Shown one piece after another: positions 53,074-61,386 of a stretch of 64,000 nt of DNA. Positions within the stretch are counted from its first letter, which is position 1. Every line of letters starts with the position of its first letter. The notes under the pieces were generated by a model. That model saw only the letters and a list, made by a program, of their open reading frames with translations. It searched no databases and was not told the origin of the DNA. The stretch is from JAXLVB01 sp046329195 (lineage in GTDB: Bacteria; Bacteroidota; Bacteroidia; Cytophagales; Spirosomataceae), in assembly GCA_046329195.1 (NCBI GenBank), contig JAXLVB010000002.1, positions 930,001 through 994,000 on the forward strand, in the 5' to 3' direction. The translations under genes and the position numbers were made by a program.

Positions 53074-54516
53074 ATGAGAAATGACATACAAGACATTGCA
53101 ACTGGCTTAAACCGAAGAGAGTTTTTAAGCGGAAGTGTATTGGGATTAGGCGCCTCTGCCTTAGGCGGCTTATTGAGCGGTTCTAATGCCTTTGCCGAAG
53201 AAAATCCCAAACCTCATTTGCCCCACTTTTCTCCAAAGGTCAAACGCATCATTTATCTCTTTCAAAGTGGGGCACCTTCCCAGTTAGAACTATTTGATTA
53301 CAAGCCCAAACTCAAAGAACTATTTGGACAAGAACTTCCAGCTTCGGTTCGGGGCACTCAGCGAGTGACGGGTATGACAGCAGGTCAGCGTTCTTTTCCG
53401 TTGGCATTCGGAAAATTTGAATTTAAACAATACGGTCAGGGTAGAGCATGGATGAGCGATTTAATTCCGTACCACCATCAAATTGCCGACGAACTCTGTT
53501 TTATTAAGACATTACACACTGAAGCCATCAACCACGACCCTGCCGTTACGTTTGTGCAAACAGGCAATCAACAAGCAGGCCGCCCCAGCATGGGCTCTTG
53601 GGTAAGTTACGGCTTAGGCTCTGAAAATCAGAACCTTCCTACATTTTGTGTGCTATTATCAAAAGCTCGCACGGGCGACCAACCTCTCTATGCCAAGCTC
53701 TGGAGCAATGGATTCTTACCTTCTGAACACCAAGGGGTGATGTTTCAGAATGGCAAAGAACCGGTTTTGTATTTGAACGACCCTGCCGGCATTGACCGCA
53801 GCACTCGACGACGAATGTTGGATTATTTATCCAAATTGCATCAACTTCAGTTCAAAAATACCTTCGACGAAGAAATCAACGCTCGCATTGCCCAATACGA
53901 GATGGCGTATAGGATGCAAACCTCTGTACCCGAAACGTTGGACATCTCGAAAGAACCTGACTATATCTTCAAAATGTATGGTGAAGATGCTAAAAAGCCC
54001 GGCACATTTGCGGCCAATTGCTTATTAGCCAGAAAGTTAATCGAAAAAGACGTTCGGTTTGTACAGCTGTATCATCAAGGTTGGGACCAACACGGTAACT
54101 TACCCAACGACATCAAAATCATGACCAAATCAACCGATCAAGCCTCTGCTGCCTTGGTGATGGATCTTAAACAACGAGGTTTATTGGACGATACGTTAGT
54201 GATTTGGGGAGGCGAATTTGGCAGAGGTTGTTACTCTCAAGGCAAGCTGAGTCCCGATAATTATGGCCGTGACCATCACCCTCGTTGTTTTACGGTGTGG
54301 ATGGCAGGCGCTGGTGTCAAAAAAGGCTTCACTTATGGTGAAACCGATGATTTTGGTTACAACATCGCTCGTGACCCCGTACATGTACACGACTTCCAAG
54401 CTACCGTCATGCACCTCTTAGGCATTGACCACGAGCGATTTACCTTCAAATTCCAAGGCCGCCGCTATCGCCTCACTGATGTTCAAGGCAAAGTAGTAAA
54501 AGGCGTTTTGGCATGA
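53074..54516 (+). CDS. DUF1501 family protein, Tat-exported
   Basis: This 480-residue protein carries a twin-arginine signal (NRREFLSGSVLGLGASALG) and then the DUF1501 domain with IIYLFQSGAPSQLELFDYKP, FVQTGNQQAGRPSMGSWVSYGLG, LYHQGWDQHGN, DTLVIWGGEFGRGCYSQG and DHHPRCFTVWMAGAGV. These match the sulfatase/alkaline-phosphatase-like fold of DUF1501 (His and Asp residues are in place). In other genomes it is normally next to a PSD1/DUF1553 gene, as here except for three intervening genes. It is the last of this plus-strand group. Confidence 0.9.
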   Translation: MRNDIQDIATGLNRREFLSGSVLGLGASALGGLLSGSNAFAEENPKPHLPHFSPKVKRIIYLFQSGAPSQLELFDYKPKLKELFGQELPASVRGTQRVTGMTAGQRSFPLAFGKFEFKQYGQGRAWMSDLIPYHHQIADELCFIKTLHTEAINHDPAVTFVQTGNQQAGRPSMGSWVSYGLGSENQNLPTFCVLLSKARTGDQPLYAKLWSNGFLPSEHQGVMFQNGKEPVLYLNDPAGIDRSTRRRMLDYLSKLHQLQFKNTFDEEINARIAQYEMAYRMQTSVPETLDISKEPDYIFKMYGEDAKKPGTFAANCLLARKLIEKDVRFVQLYHQGWDQHGNLPNDIKIMTKSTDQASAALVMDLKQRGLLDDTLVIWGGEFGRGCYSQGKLSPDNYGRDHHPRCFTVWMAGAGVKKGFTYGETDDFGYNIARDPVHVHDFQATVMHLLGIDHERFTFKFQGRRYRLTDVQGKVVKGVLA

Positions 54517-54731
54517 GTATTTATTGGTTGATTGGTATATTGGTGGGTAAGTTAACTGGTATATTGGTTACTTGTATTTGGCGTCTTGGTTTTTGATAAC
54601 TGGGAGACAGGTCATTCAGTAGCTCAGCGAAGTCGAGGCTGGGATTTATTGACAAGTGAACTGGCTCATCTTCCTTTATACCCTTCTCTTTAACCTTTAC
54701 ACTTTCTCCTTTCCACTCTTCACATTCCACT
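54517..54731. other. Intergenic region between convergent genes, with a short tandem-like repeat
   Basis: TGGTATATTGGT occurs at 54533-54544 and 54557-54568 in a T/G-rich stretch, and the right part is pyrimidine-rich on the plus strand. No convincing gene or terminator hairpin was found. Confidence 0.5.
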
Positions 54732-55415
54732 CTAATCTCCCAACCGATACCCCAATTTCCATAAATGCTGAATTAATTCTTCAAGCCTCAGATACAATTT
54801 GTCCGTCCGTTCGGGGTCAGTGCCTAAATGAATCAATAAAATAGCTCCATTTAGATGCTGAGAGTCTTTTTGTTCAAATGCAAAGAGCTGATTTAGAATC
54901 GTTTCGGAGCTTCGGTAGTTTTTCATCGAAGGGGTGGTATAATCAGCATTGGTAGCTGTTCGAGGAGTGAGATTAACTACTTCCAGTCCGATTTCACGAC
55001 ACCAATTAACGATTGTTTGATTATACCATTCGTAGGGTGGCATAAAAAGTCTTGACTCTGATTTCTGAACTCCAAAAGCAGCTGCCACCTCAAAATTTAC
55101 CTTCAAATCAGTCAAAAATTCGTCTTTGCTGACCAAAAGTGAGTCACGCTTCGTCCAATCACAATACAACAAATGTTTATCCGAATGGATGCTCAAATAG
55201 TGTCCGTCTTTTTTGATACGTCGAATAAAAGGAGCATAAGAGGGATTACGGTAAAAATCCCCCGTGAAGAAAAACCAAGCCTTTACCTTCATTTTTTGAA
55301 GCACCTTGGCCACATGGTCTCGGCCTTCGGCAAATTCGTGCCCTGTAAAGGCCAGTGTAATTCGTTTTTCGTCGGTGCCGTAGCGGATGATAGCCCCTAC
55401 CTCATCTTGCTGAAC
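54732..55415 (-). CDS. Polysaccharide deacetylase (NodB/CE4-like) domain in the -1 frame after GH9
   Basis: This frame codes for 227 residues and has no ATG, GTG or TTG between the GH9 stop and 55313. The first GTG (55313) falls inside the domain. The domain starts with VGAIIRYGTDEKRITLAFTGHEFAEG, and the last part is the NodB motif 1 variant common in this phylum. Later come KVKAWFFFTGDFYRNP, YLSIHSDKHLL, MPPYEWYNQ and GAILLIHLGTDPERTDKLY, which are NodB motifs 2 to 5. The enzyme would remove acetyl groups from a polysaccharide. It almost certainly needs translation from the GH9 frame by a -1 shift at 55415-55421, or the genome has an indel in the nine-A run. Confidence 0.75.
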   Translation of the reverse strand, partial: VQQDEVGAIIRYGTDEKRITLAFTGHEFAEGRDHVAKVLQKMKVKAWFFFTGDFYRNPSYAPFIRRIKKDGHYLSIHSDKHLLYCDWTKRDSLLVSKDEFLTDLKVNFEVAAAFGVQKSESRLFMPPYEWYNQTIVNWCREIGLEVVNLTPRTATNADYTTPSMKNYRSSETILNQLFAFEQKDSQHLNGAILLIHLGTDPERTDKLYLRLEELIQHLWKLGYRLGD

Positions 55416-55443
55416 TTTTTTTTTATGGCTTCTGCACCCTCCT
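55386..55443 (-). promoter_or_regulatory. Putative programmed -1 frameshift site (slippery heptamer, internal AGGAGG, downstream hairpin)
   Basis: On the minus strand the GH9 frame reads ATA AAA AAA AAG TTC. The heptamer A-AAA-AAG (55415-55421) has the phase used in E. coli dnaX. AGGAGG (55438-55443) lies 16 nucleotides upstream. Downstream, GATGA (55402-55406) and TCATC (55386-55390) pair, with TAG and CTA inside, giving a weak hairpin over the GH9 stop (55397-55399). Confidence 0.55.
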
Positions 55444-57253
55444 TTTGCAAGGCTGACAAAATATAGCTCAAACTGGCCGTTCCGTCCATTGTAGGTTCGT
55501 TGGAAGAATAATCGCCATAGTCATCATGATAGACTACTAAATCTGACTGAAATTCAGCAAATTCATCAGGCTGATAGAGGGTGATACCAATCAATTTTTT
55601 CCAAATAGAACCATAAATAGGTCCATCTACCAACCCTCCACTAATTTTATGACCACCAATGTGAGTAAAAGCAGAATGAGGGTCCTTGGGAGCAATGCCT
55701 TGTTCTGGCAAATCACAAATCATACTGGTCCCCCAGGGATTACATCCAAACAACCAATCACGCATGGCAGCTTCCTGCTCTACATACTGCTGATTTCCAG
55801 TTAGTTTTCGATACAAGTGCATTTGGGTCAAAATCCCCACCGCCAGGTTGTTCGAGCACCAAATAAAGGGCACTCCATTCAAAAACGGATTGTTTTTACC
55901 TCGGTTTACCACTTTTTCGATGCCTAATTTCATATACGCTTCAAACTCCTTGGCATTTGTTGTGGAGGTGGTGGCACCAAAGTAATGTCCCAAATTCACA
56001 AACGGATACCACTGATAATGCCGAGCTGTATCAGCCCCCATCCACGGCGTGGTAGGCTCTGCTTTGGCATAGTTGGCTGCTGCTTCAAGTAGCGTCTTGT
56101 TTCCATCCAGTTTTCCCACCAACAGCGAAGCCAGTTCCAAATCATCCACATAATTGTCTTCTTCATAAAAATAAGGCGAACGGCAAGGCGCCGTTTGGGT
56201 AGTACCCGGTTTTGTCAATGCAAACTCATACGCATCAATGGCTTTTTGTTGAATCTTTTTGGCAAATTCAGGATAAAAGGGTGCCAGCACCCTACTCCCC
56301 AACCCAAAGGCCGATGCAAATTTCCCCACCGAAGAAGACACTCCAACCGTCCGATTCTTGTATTTAAACGCACCTTGAGGCTGACCTGTAATGAAATAAA
56401 CGGGGCGAGCCAAGCCCTGATTGGGTGCATAACGAGTGCTGTCCCGATTGGGCATCCTCATGCCCATGTGGTCACGGTCATCGGCTATTTGATTATAATA
56501 TTCTCCTTTGCCAGGATTCATTTTCATCAACCAATCCAACCCCCATTTTGCTTCATCCAAAATATCAGGAATTCCATTTTTTCCTTTGTTGCCCCAAGCG
56601 TCGTAGGCATCGCCAAAGCTCGATGGATTCTGCTGATAGGCAAACAACAACTGCACTACTGCATTGGCCGAAGTAGGCAAATATTGCAAATAATCAGAGG
56701 CATCATGCCAGCCACCCGACGCATCAATGTAGGTAGAATCCCTCTGTTTATCAGGATGATACACAACAAAACCATCGTATTTATGACAAGTATCTTTCAA
56801 AAAAGGATTGTAATTGCTGCGCTGTTGACGCATGTATTGCAAAATAAAATCAGCCGTATGATCATAGACATCATTGGCAATTCGAAAGGTAGGCGACTGC
56901 ACCTTGCCCACCCGCACAAAATACGCTCCAGCCTTCTGAAAATCAGAGAAATTGAGGCGAAACGTGGTGACAAAAGCGGCATATTTTCCATACGCTTTGA
57001 CTTGCCTGCCCGTGTACACCACTTGCTTGGTAAGGGCATCGCACAGCTCATACGAAACTACCGCAGGACTTTCTTTGCTCACCAACACCGCCACCTTGAC
57101 CGAATGTGGCAAATAGCCCAATTGATTCACCCGAATCCAGGTTTTGTCTTGCGCATGCAACACACCAACACTGAAAAACAGTACCATGAATCCCAACCAA
57201 GACGAAATGAATTTCTTATTCAAAAGCCTCTGAGACGAATTGATAGTTTGCAT
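55397..57253 (-). CDS. Glycoside hydrolase family 9 with N-terminal Ig-like domain
   Basis: The 618-residue secreted enzyme has a long signal region (to about GVLHAQ, residue 35). An Ig-like CelD-N domain follows (WIRVNQLGYLPHSVKVAVLVS, ends about residue 125). The GH9 (alpha/alpha)6 barrel has the catalytic Asp pair Asp184/Asp187 (ASGGWHDASDYLQYLPT) and the general acid Glu586 (YSSNEPTMDGTASL). GH9 enzymes are cellulases, glucanases or exo-glucosaminidases. A chitosan-type or acetylated substrate is worth considering given the linked deacetylase domain. The stop is right after a slippery site that could fuse it to that domain, giving an 840-residue protein. It is on the minus strand and is followed by the deacetylase frame without a gap. 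Confidence 0.88.
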   Translation of the reverse strand: MQTINSSQRLLNKKFISSWLGFMVLFFSVGVLHAQDKTWIRVNQLGYLPHSVKVAVLVSKESPAVVSYELCDALTKQVVYTGRQVKAYGKYAAFVTTFRLNFSDFQKAGAYFVRVGKVQSPTFRIANDVYDHTADFILQYMRQQRSNYNPFLKDTCHKYDGFVVYHPDKQRDSTYIDASGGWHDASDYLQYLPTSANAVVQLLFAYQQNPSSFGDAYDAWGNKGKNGIPDILDEAKWGLDWLMKMNPGKGEYYNQIADDRDHMGMRMPNRDSTRYAPNQGLARPVYFITGQPQGAFKYKNRTVGVSSSVGKFASAFGLGSRVLAPFYPEFAKKIQQKAIDAYEFALTKPGTTQTAPCRSPYFYEEDNYVDDLELASLLVGKLDGNKTLLEAAANYAKAEPTTPWMGADTARHYQWYPFVNLGHYFGATTSTTNAKEFEAYMKLGIEKVVNRGKNNPFLNGVPFIWCSNNLAVGILTQMHLYRKLTGNQQYVEQEAAMRDWLFGCNPWGTSMICDLPEQGIAPKDPHSAFTHIGGHKISGGLVDGPIYGSIWKKLIGITLYQPDEFAEFQSDLVVYHDDYGDYSSNEPTMDGTASLSYILSALQKEGAEAIKKKFSKMR

Positions 57254-57497
57254 AAGAAGCGATAGAAGTTTGATGTAATGTTACTAAAAAACCCCGAATG
57301 ACAATACTCAAAAGCAATGAAAGAAAGTAGAATTACTTTTGAGATTTAAAGAAATATGATTTCATTCTCAATTTAGGGCAAACTTAAAAAATGCTCAATG
57401 AAATTATAATTGGTAAAATAAGATGTGTCATTCAAATTGTTATTACTTATAAATTTGCGAAACAAATGAAAAAAGATAATCTACCATAAAAATTAAA

Positions 57498-58481
57498 ATG
57501 AACATCCTCTTTATCATTGGAAACGGCTTTGATATCAATCTAGGTTTAAAAACAAGATATCAAGATTTTTACGATTTTTACATTTCCAAACCTTCAAAAA
57601 GCAGTACTATTTATGAATTAAAAAACAACATTTCTAAAGATTTGAAAAATTGGGCAAATTTAGAGCTCGAACTCGGTAAGTATACCAAAAATATTAGTAG
57701 TATTGATGAGTTTGATGAGATATATGATGACCTTATTCAACATTTGGGTGATTATTTAGAAGAACAAGAAAACAGCTTTTTATTTAAACCAGAAAAGCTC
57801 GAAAATTTTCTTTCAGATTTATTCAAACTTGATAGCTTTCTTTCACCGGCAGAAAAAGTTGATTATGAAACATTTACAAATATTTGGAAAGAGAGAACTT
57901 GGAAAGTTAATTTGATGACCTTTAATTATACTAAAATAATTGAAAAAATCTTAGGCGAAGCTATTGAACAAAATATGTCGATAGGAAAACATCACGAAAC
58001 ATTTGATGTTGTTTTCCAAGGTCTAGTGCATATTCATGGATATCACGATGAAAGAATGATTTTGGGAGTTAACGATGTATCCCAAATCCAAAATATAAAA
58101 CTTCATATGGTTGAGGACATCTGTGGTACATTTATTAAAAGTGAATATAACAAAGGTGTGGGGGAACTAATACATGAACGATGCGAACATTTGGTGAACA
58201 ATGCAAACCTTATTTGCATATTTGGCTCCTCAATTGGGGACACAGATAAGATCTGGTGGGAATTAATTGGTAAGCGACTAAGAGAAAATTCTAGATTAAT
58301 TATCTTCAAAAGGGAAGGCTCAGAATTAAACCTAAGATTCTCTTCCAAAACCGTAAGACTTAAAAACAAAACAAAAGAAGATTTTTTAATTAAAACGAAT
58401 TTTAACGAAAAAGAAAAAGAGGAGATTAAAAAGAAAATGTATGTAGCTATAAACAGTACTATTTTTTCAAACTTGAAATAA
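57498..58481 (+). CDS. abiH: AbiH-family abortive-infection phage-defence protein
   Basis: This 327-residue cytoplasmic protein opens ILFIIGNGFDINLGLKTRYQ, the hallmark N-terminus of AbiH (PF14253), followed by DFYDFY and a helical middle. Later segments are WKVNLMTFNYTKIIEKIL, LVHIHGYHDERMILGVND, and ICIFGSSIGDTDKIWWELIGKRL. Known AbiH proteins reduce phage multiplication by an unclear mechanism, and their fold resembles SIR2-like nucleotide-binding domains. The gene is clearly richer in A and T than the surrounding hydrolase genes and stands alone between unrelated genes, which suggests acquisition by transfer. No toxin-antitoxin or restriction partner is visible next to it. Confidence 0.85.
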   Translation: MNILFIIGNGFDINLGLKTRYQDFYDFYISKPSKSSTIYELKNNISKDLKNWANLELELGKYTKNISSIDEFDEIYDDLIQHLGDYLEEQENSFLFKPEKLENFLSDLFKLDSFLSPAEKVDYETFTNIWKERTWKVNLMTFNYTKIIEKILGEAIEQNMSIGKHHETFDVVFQGLVHIHGYHDERMILGVNDVSQIQNIKLHMVEDICGTFIKSEYNKGVGELIHERCEHLVNNANLICIFGSSIGDTDKIWWELIGKRLRENSRLIIFKREGSELNLRFSSKTVRLKNKTKEDFLIKTNFNEKEKEEIKKKMYVAINSTIFSNLK

Positions 58482-58613
58482 ATGGTAAACAACATATTTT
58501 AGTAAATTTTCCAATGTCAAAATATCAATCAAAACCGAGTTTCTTTTAATACCCCTTAACCCAATTTATTCTCCCCCAATCCCAACCCAAATTAATTCTC
58601 CCCCTCCCTCAGC

Positions 58614-58643
58614 TTGGTTCAACCACTAAAAAAACTATCTTTG
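58614..58643 (+). promoter_or_regulatory. Bacteroidota-type promoter of the M14 peptidase gene
   Basis: TTG (58614-58616), exactly 19 bp, then TATCTTTG (58636-58643) matches the TTG-N19-TAnnTTTG form. It is 61 bp upstream of the start codon. It is the cleanest promoter in the window. Confidence 0.7.
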
Positions 58644-58704
58644 GGGACATGAATACATAACCCATTTGGGAGCGAAAGCTCTATTCACTTAATCAACTTA
58701 CCGG

Positions 58705-61224
58705 ATGAAAATCAAAGCTACCTTAGTACTATTGGTGCTGAGTCTTTATGCCGCCGCCCAATCGGTACAATCTCCATCAGAATTTTTAGGATATGCGTGG
58801 GGAAGCAAGTTTGCACCTCATCATCAAGTAGTTAGCTATGTAGAGTACATAGCTCGTACCTTACCCCAAAACGTCAAAATAGTTCGTTATGGCTCTAGCT
58901 ATGAAGGTCGCCCGCTTATGGCTGCCATCATTGCCAACGAACAAAACCTTAAAGACATTGAGGAAATCCGAACCAATAACCTCAAAAGTATTGGTTTGTT
59001 AAGTGGTACTCCAACCAAAAAACAACCCGCTATTACTTGGTTAAGTTACAACGTTCACGGCAATGAGGCCTGCGCCACCACTGCGGCCATTCAAGCCTTT
59101 TATGATTTGGTGCGTAAAGACAACCCAACCGCCCAACAGGTACTAGGCAACTCAGTGGTTATCATGGACTTTTGCCTCAACCCCGATGGCTACGACCGTT
59201 ACGTCAACTGGTACAATCAAAAAGTAGGGCGCATTGGAAACCCAAGTCTTTCGGCATGGGAACACTATGAGCCTTGGCCAGGTGGTCGCCCCAATCACTA
59301 TTTGTTTGACCTTAACCGTGACTGGGCTTGGCAAACACAAAAAGAAACCCAAGAACGCATTGCATTTTACAATTCGTGGATGCCTCACCTTCATGCCGAT
59401 TTCCACGAACAAGGTGTCAACAATCCCTACTATTTTCCACCTTCGGCCAAGCCTTACCACGAAGACATCACCCAATGGCAGCGAGAAATGCAAGGTGTAA
59501 TTGGTGAGTATCAACGTAAATACTTCGATAAAAACGGCTGGTTGTATTTTACTCGTGAAAATTTTGATTTGTTTTACCCAAGCTACGGCGATACATATCC
59601 TACTTACAATGGTGCCATCGGATACACCCTAGAGCAGGGTGGTTCTGGTCGAGCTGGCTTGGGTGTAGAAACCGACACCGGAGACACCCTCACCCTCAAG
59701 CAACGAGCCGATCACCACGCTGCTTCAAGTTGGGCTGCGATGGAGGCTGTATCTTCAAGAGCCGATAAAATAGTTTCGGAGTTTGTAAAGTTTTATGAAA
59801 CAGCCAAAACTAACCCTATTGGCAACTACAAGTCATTTGTAATCAAAAACAAAAACAACGACCCGAAAGTAAGAGCATTTACCAAATTCCTTGATAAACA
59901 AGGCTTTCAATACGGATATGGCGGCAAAGAAGCCCCAGCAGTAGGCTTTAGTTTCCAAGATGACAAAATCGGCCCCTTAAAAGTAGAACCCGACGACATT
60001 GTAATAAGCATGTATCAACCTCGTTCTACGTACCTGAAAATCTTGTTAGAGCCCAAATCAGCCTTAGAAGATTCGGTAACGTACGACATCACTTCATGGT
60101 CTTTGCCTTATGCGTATGGGCTACAAGCTTATGGTGTTAAAGAGAAATTGACCCCTGCCCCGAAACCAAGTAGTACAGAATCAACCACTGCTAAAGTAGA
60201 GAAACCCTACGCCTATGTGGTTAGATGGCAAACCGTAGAAGATGCTGCCTTCCTAGGCCATTTGCTCAACAAAAAAATCAAAGTTAGAGCCGCTGAAAAA
60301 GCATTTGAAATGGAGAATCAATCTTTTGCTCCGGGTACATTGATTATTCCTAGAGCTGGGAATGAGGCTTTAGGTGCCAAATTCGATGCTTTGATTCGGG
60401 AAGAAGCCGAACATCATGGAATCAGCTTGTATCACATGACAACAGGTTATGTCACCAAGGGGTCAGATTTTGGTTCGGGGAATGTTAACACACTCAAAGC
60501 TCCTCGAGTGGCTGTTTTGGCTGGAGATGGCACCTCCTCAACCAGTGTAGGCGATGTTTGGCATTTCTTTGACCAACAAATCAAATATCCTGCCACGATG
60601 ATGACACCCGAAATGATGACTCAAGTTGATTTGAAACAATTTGACGTCATCGTCATGCCATCAGGTAATTATGGGCGAGTTCTCAATGAGCGTAGCCTCA
60701 ATTCTTTGAAAGATTGGATTCGGTCAGGAGGTCGGTTAATTGCCATGGAAAATGCTGTTGGAGCTTTGGCCGGTAAACCTGATTTTGAAATCAAAACGAA
60801 AGAAGAAGACAAGAAAAAAGAAGATAAAACCAAAGAAAGTGCCAACGATGACCTGAAAGTCTATGGTAATCGGGAACGGGAGTTTGTCATGGAAGAAACC
60901 CCTGGTAGTATTTTCAAATTGACTATGGACAACACGCATCCATTAGCATTTGGTTACGATAAAACTTACTATGGACTCATTTTAGAAGCCTCAAACTATG
61001 CTTTTTTAAAAGATGGATGGAATGTAGGCCATGCTGGAAAATCAGCTTGGATAACAGGTTTTGCAGGCAAAAACGCTCGTAAAAAACTGGAAAACAGTCT
61101 TTTGTACGGAGTTCAAGACCTGGGCAGGGGCAAAGTAATTTATATGGTCAATAACCCTCTGTTTAGAGGTTTTTGGTACAATGGTAAACTTCTTTTCGGC
61201 AATGCTGTCTTCATGGTGAATTAG
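58705..61224 (+). CDS. M14-family zinc carboxypeptidase-like protein, secreted
   Basis: This 839-residue protein has a signal peptide (MKIKATLVLLVLSLYAAAQ). The M14 metallopeptidase domain covers about 25-345. Zinc ligands are His118 and Glu121 (NVHGNEAC), with the third His in HADFHE near 230-234. The catalytic Glu is near 310 (YTLEQGG). The remaining 490 residues are a C-terminal extension including a ThuA- or glutamine-amidotransferase-like stretch (VIVMPSGNYGRVL, DWIRSGGRLIAMENAVGAL). It acts outside the cytoplasm on peptides. It is followed by a strong bidirectional terminator. No clear link to the sugar genes is seen. Confidence 0.88.
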   Translation: MKIKATLVLLVLSLYAAAQSVQSPSEFLGYAWGSKFAPHHQVVSYVEYIARTLPQNVKIVRYGSSYEGRPLMAAIIANEQNLKDIEEIRTNNLKSIGLLSGTPTKKQPAITWLSYNVHGNEACATTAAIQAFYDLVRKDNPTAQQVLGNSVVIMDFCLNPDGYDRYVNWYNQKVGRIGNPSLSAWEHYEPWPGGRPNHYLFDLNRDWAWQTQKETQERIAFYNSWMPHLHADFHEQGVNNPYYFPPSAKPYHEDITQWQREMQGVIGEYQRKYFDKNGWLYFTRENFDLFYPSYGDTYPTYNGAIGYTLEQGGSGRAGLGVETDTGDTLTLKQRADHHAASSWAAMEAVSSRADKIVSEFVKFYETAKTNPIGNYKSFVIKNKNNDPKVRAFTKFLDKQGFQYGYGGKEAPAVGFSFQDDKIGPLKVEPDDIVISMYQPRSTYLKILLEPKSALEDSVTYDITSWSLPYAYGLQAYGVKEKLTPAPKPSSTESTTAKVEKPYAYVVRWQTVEDAAFLGHLLNKKIKVRAAEKAFEMENQSFAPGTLIIPRAGNEALGAKFDALIREEAEHHGISLYHMTTGYVTKGSDFGSGNVNTLKAPRVAVLAGDGTSSTSVGDVWHFFDQQIKYPATMMTPEMMTQVDLKQFDVIVMPSGNYGRVLNERSLNSLKDWIRSGGRLIAMENAVGALAGKPDFEIKTKEEDKKKEDKTKESANDDLKVYGNREREFVMEETPGSIFKLTMDNTHPLAFGYDKTYYGLILEASNYAFLKDGWNVGHAGKSAWITGFAGKNARKKLENSLLYGVQDLGRGKVIYMVNNPLFRGFWYNGKLLFGNAVFMVN

Positions 61225-61289
61225 TCAAAAAAGACTTAGGTGTTTACGATAATTTAACAGCATTTTAACAAACGAATGTGTATTCACCT

Positions 61290-61331
61290 GCAACAAAAAA
61301 ATCCTGCTTTGTGGCAGGATTTTTTTGTTGC
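61290..61331. terminator. Strong bidirectional terminator
   Basis: A perfect 18-bp stem (GCAACAAAAAAATCCTGC at 61290-61307, complement at 61314-61331) has a 6-base loop. The A7/T7 runs in the arms give T-runs in both directions. It ends both the M14 gene and the convergent gene at 61387. Confidence 0.92.
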
Positions 61332-61386
61332 TACTTTTCAATATAGTTAATCAAAAGTCGCTAATAATCATTACACTAGTACCCTT

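Noticed and set aside
54521..54730. 69-residue minus-strand frame between convergent genes
   Set aside because: Low-complexity, repeat-derived translation (TNIPVNLPTNIPINQ) with no recognisable features or leader.
54732..55313. Deacetylase read as a separate gene starting with GTG at 55313
   Set aside because: That start cuts off the conserved first motif (TGHEFAEG), and the frame is open with domain sequence upstream, so a start in the GH9 overlap or a frameshift is needed.
57422..57440. TGTGTCATTCAAATTG as a fourth operator copy
   Set aside because: It lacks the ACACA half site, so it does not have the symmetry of the other three.
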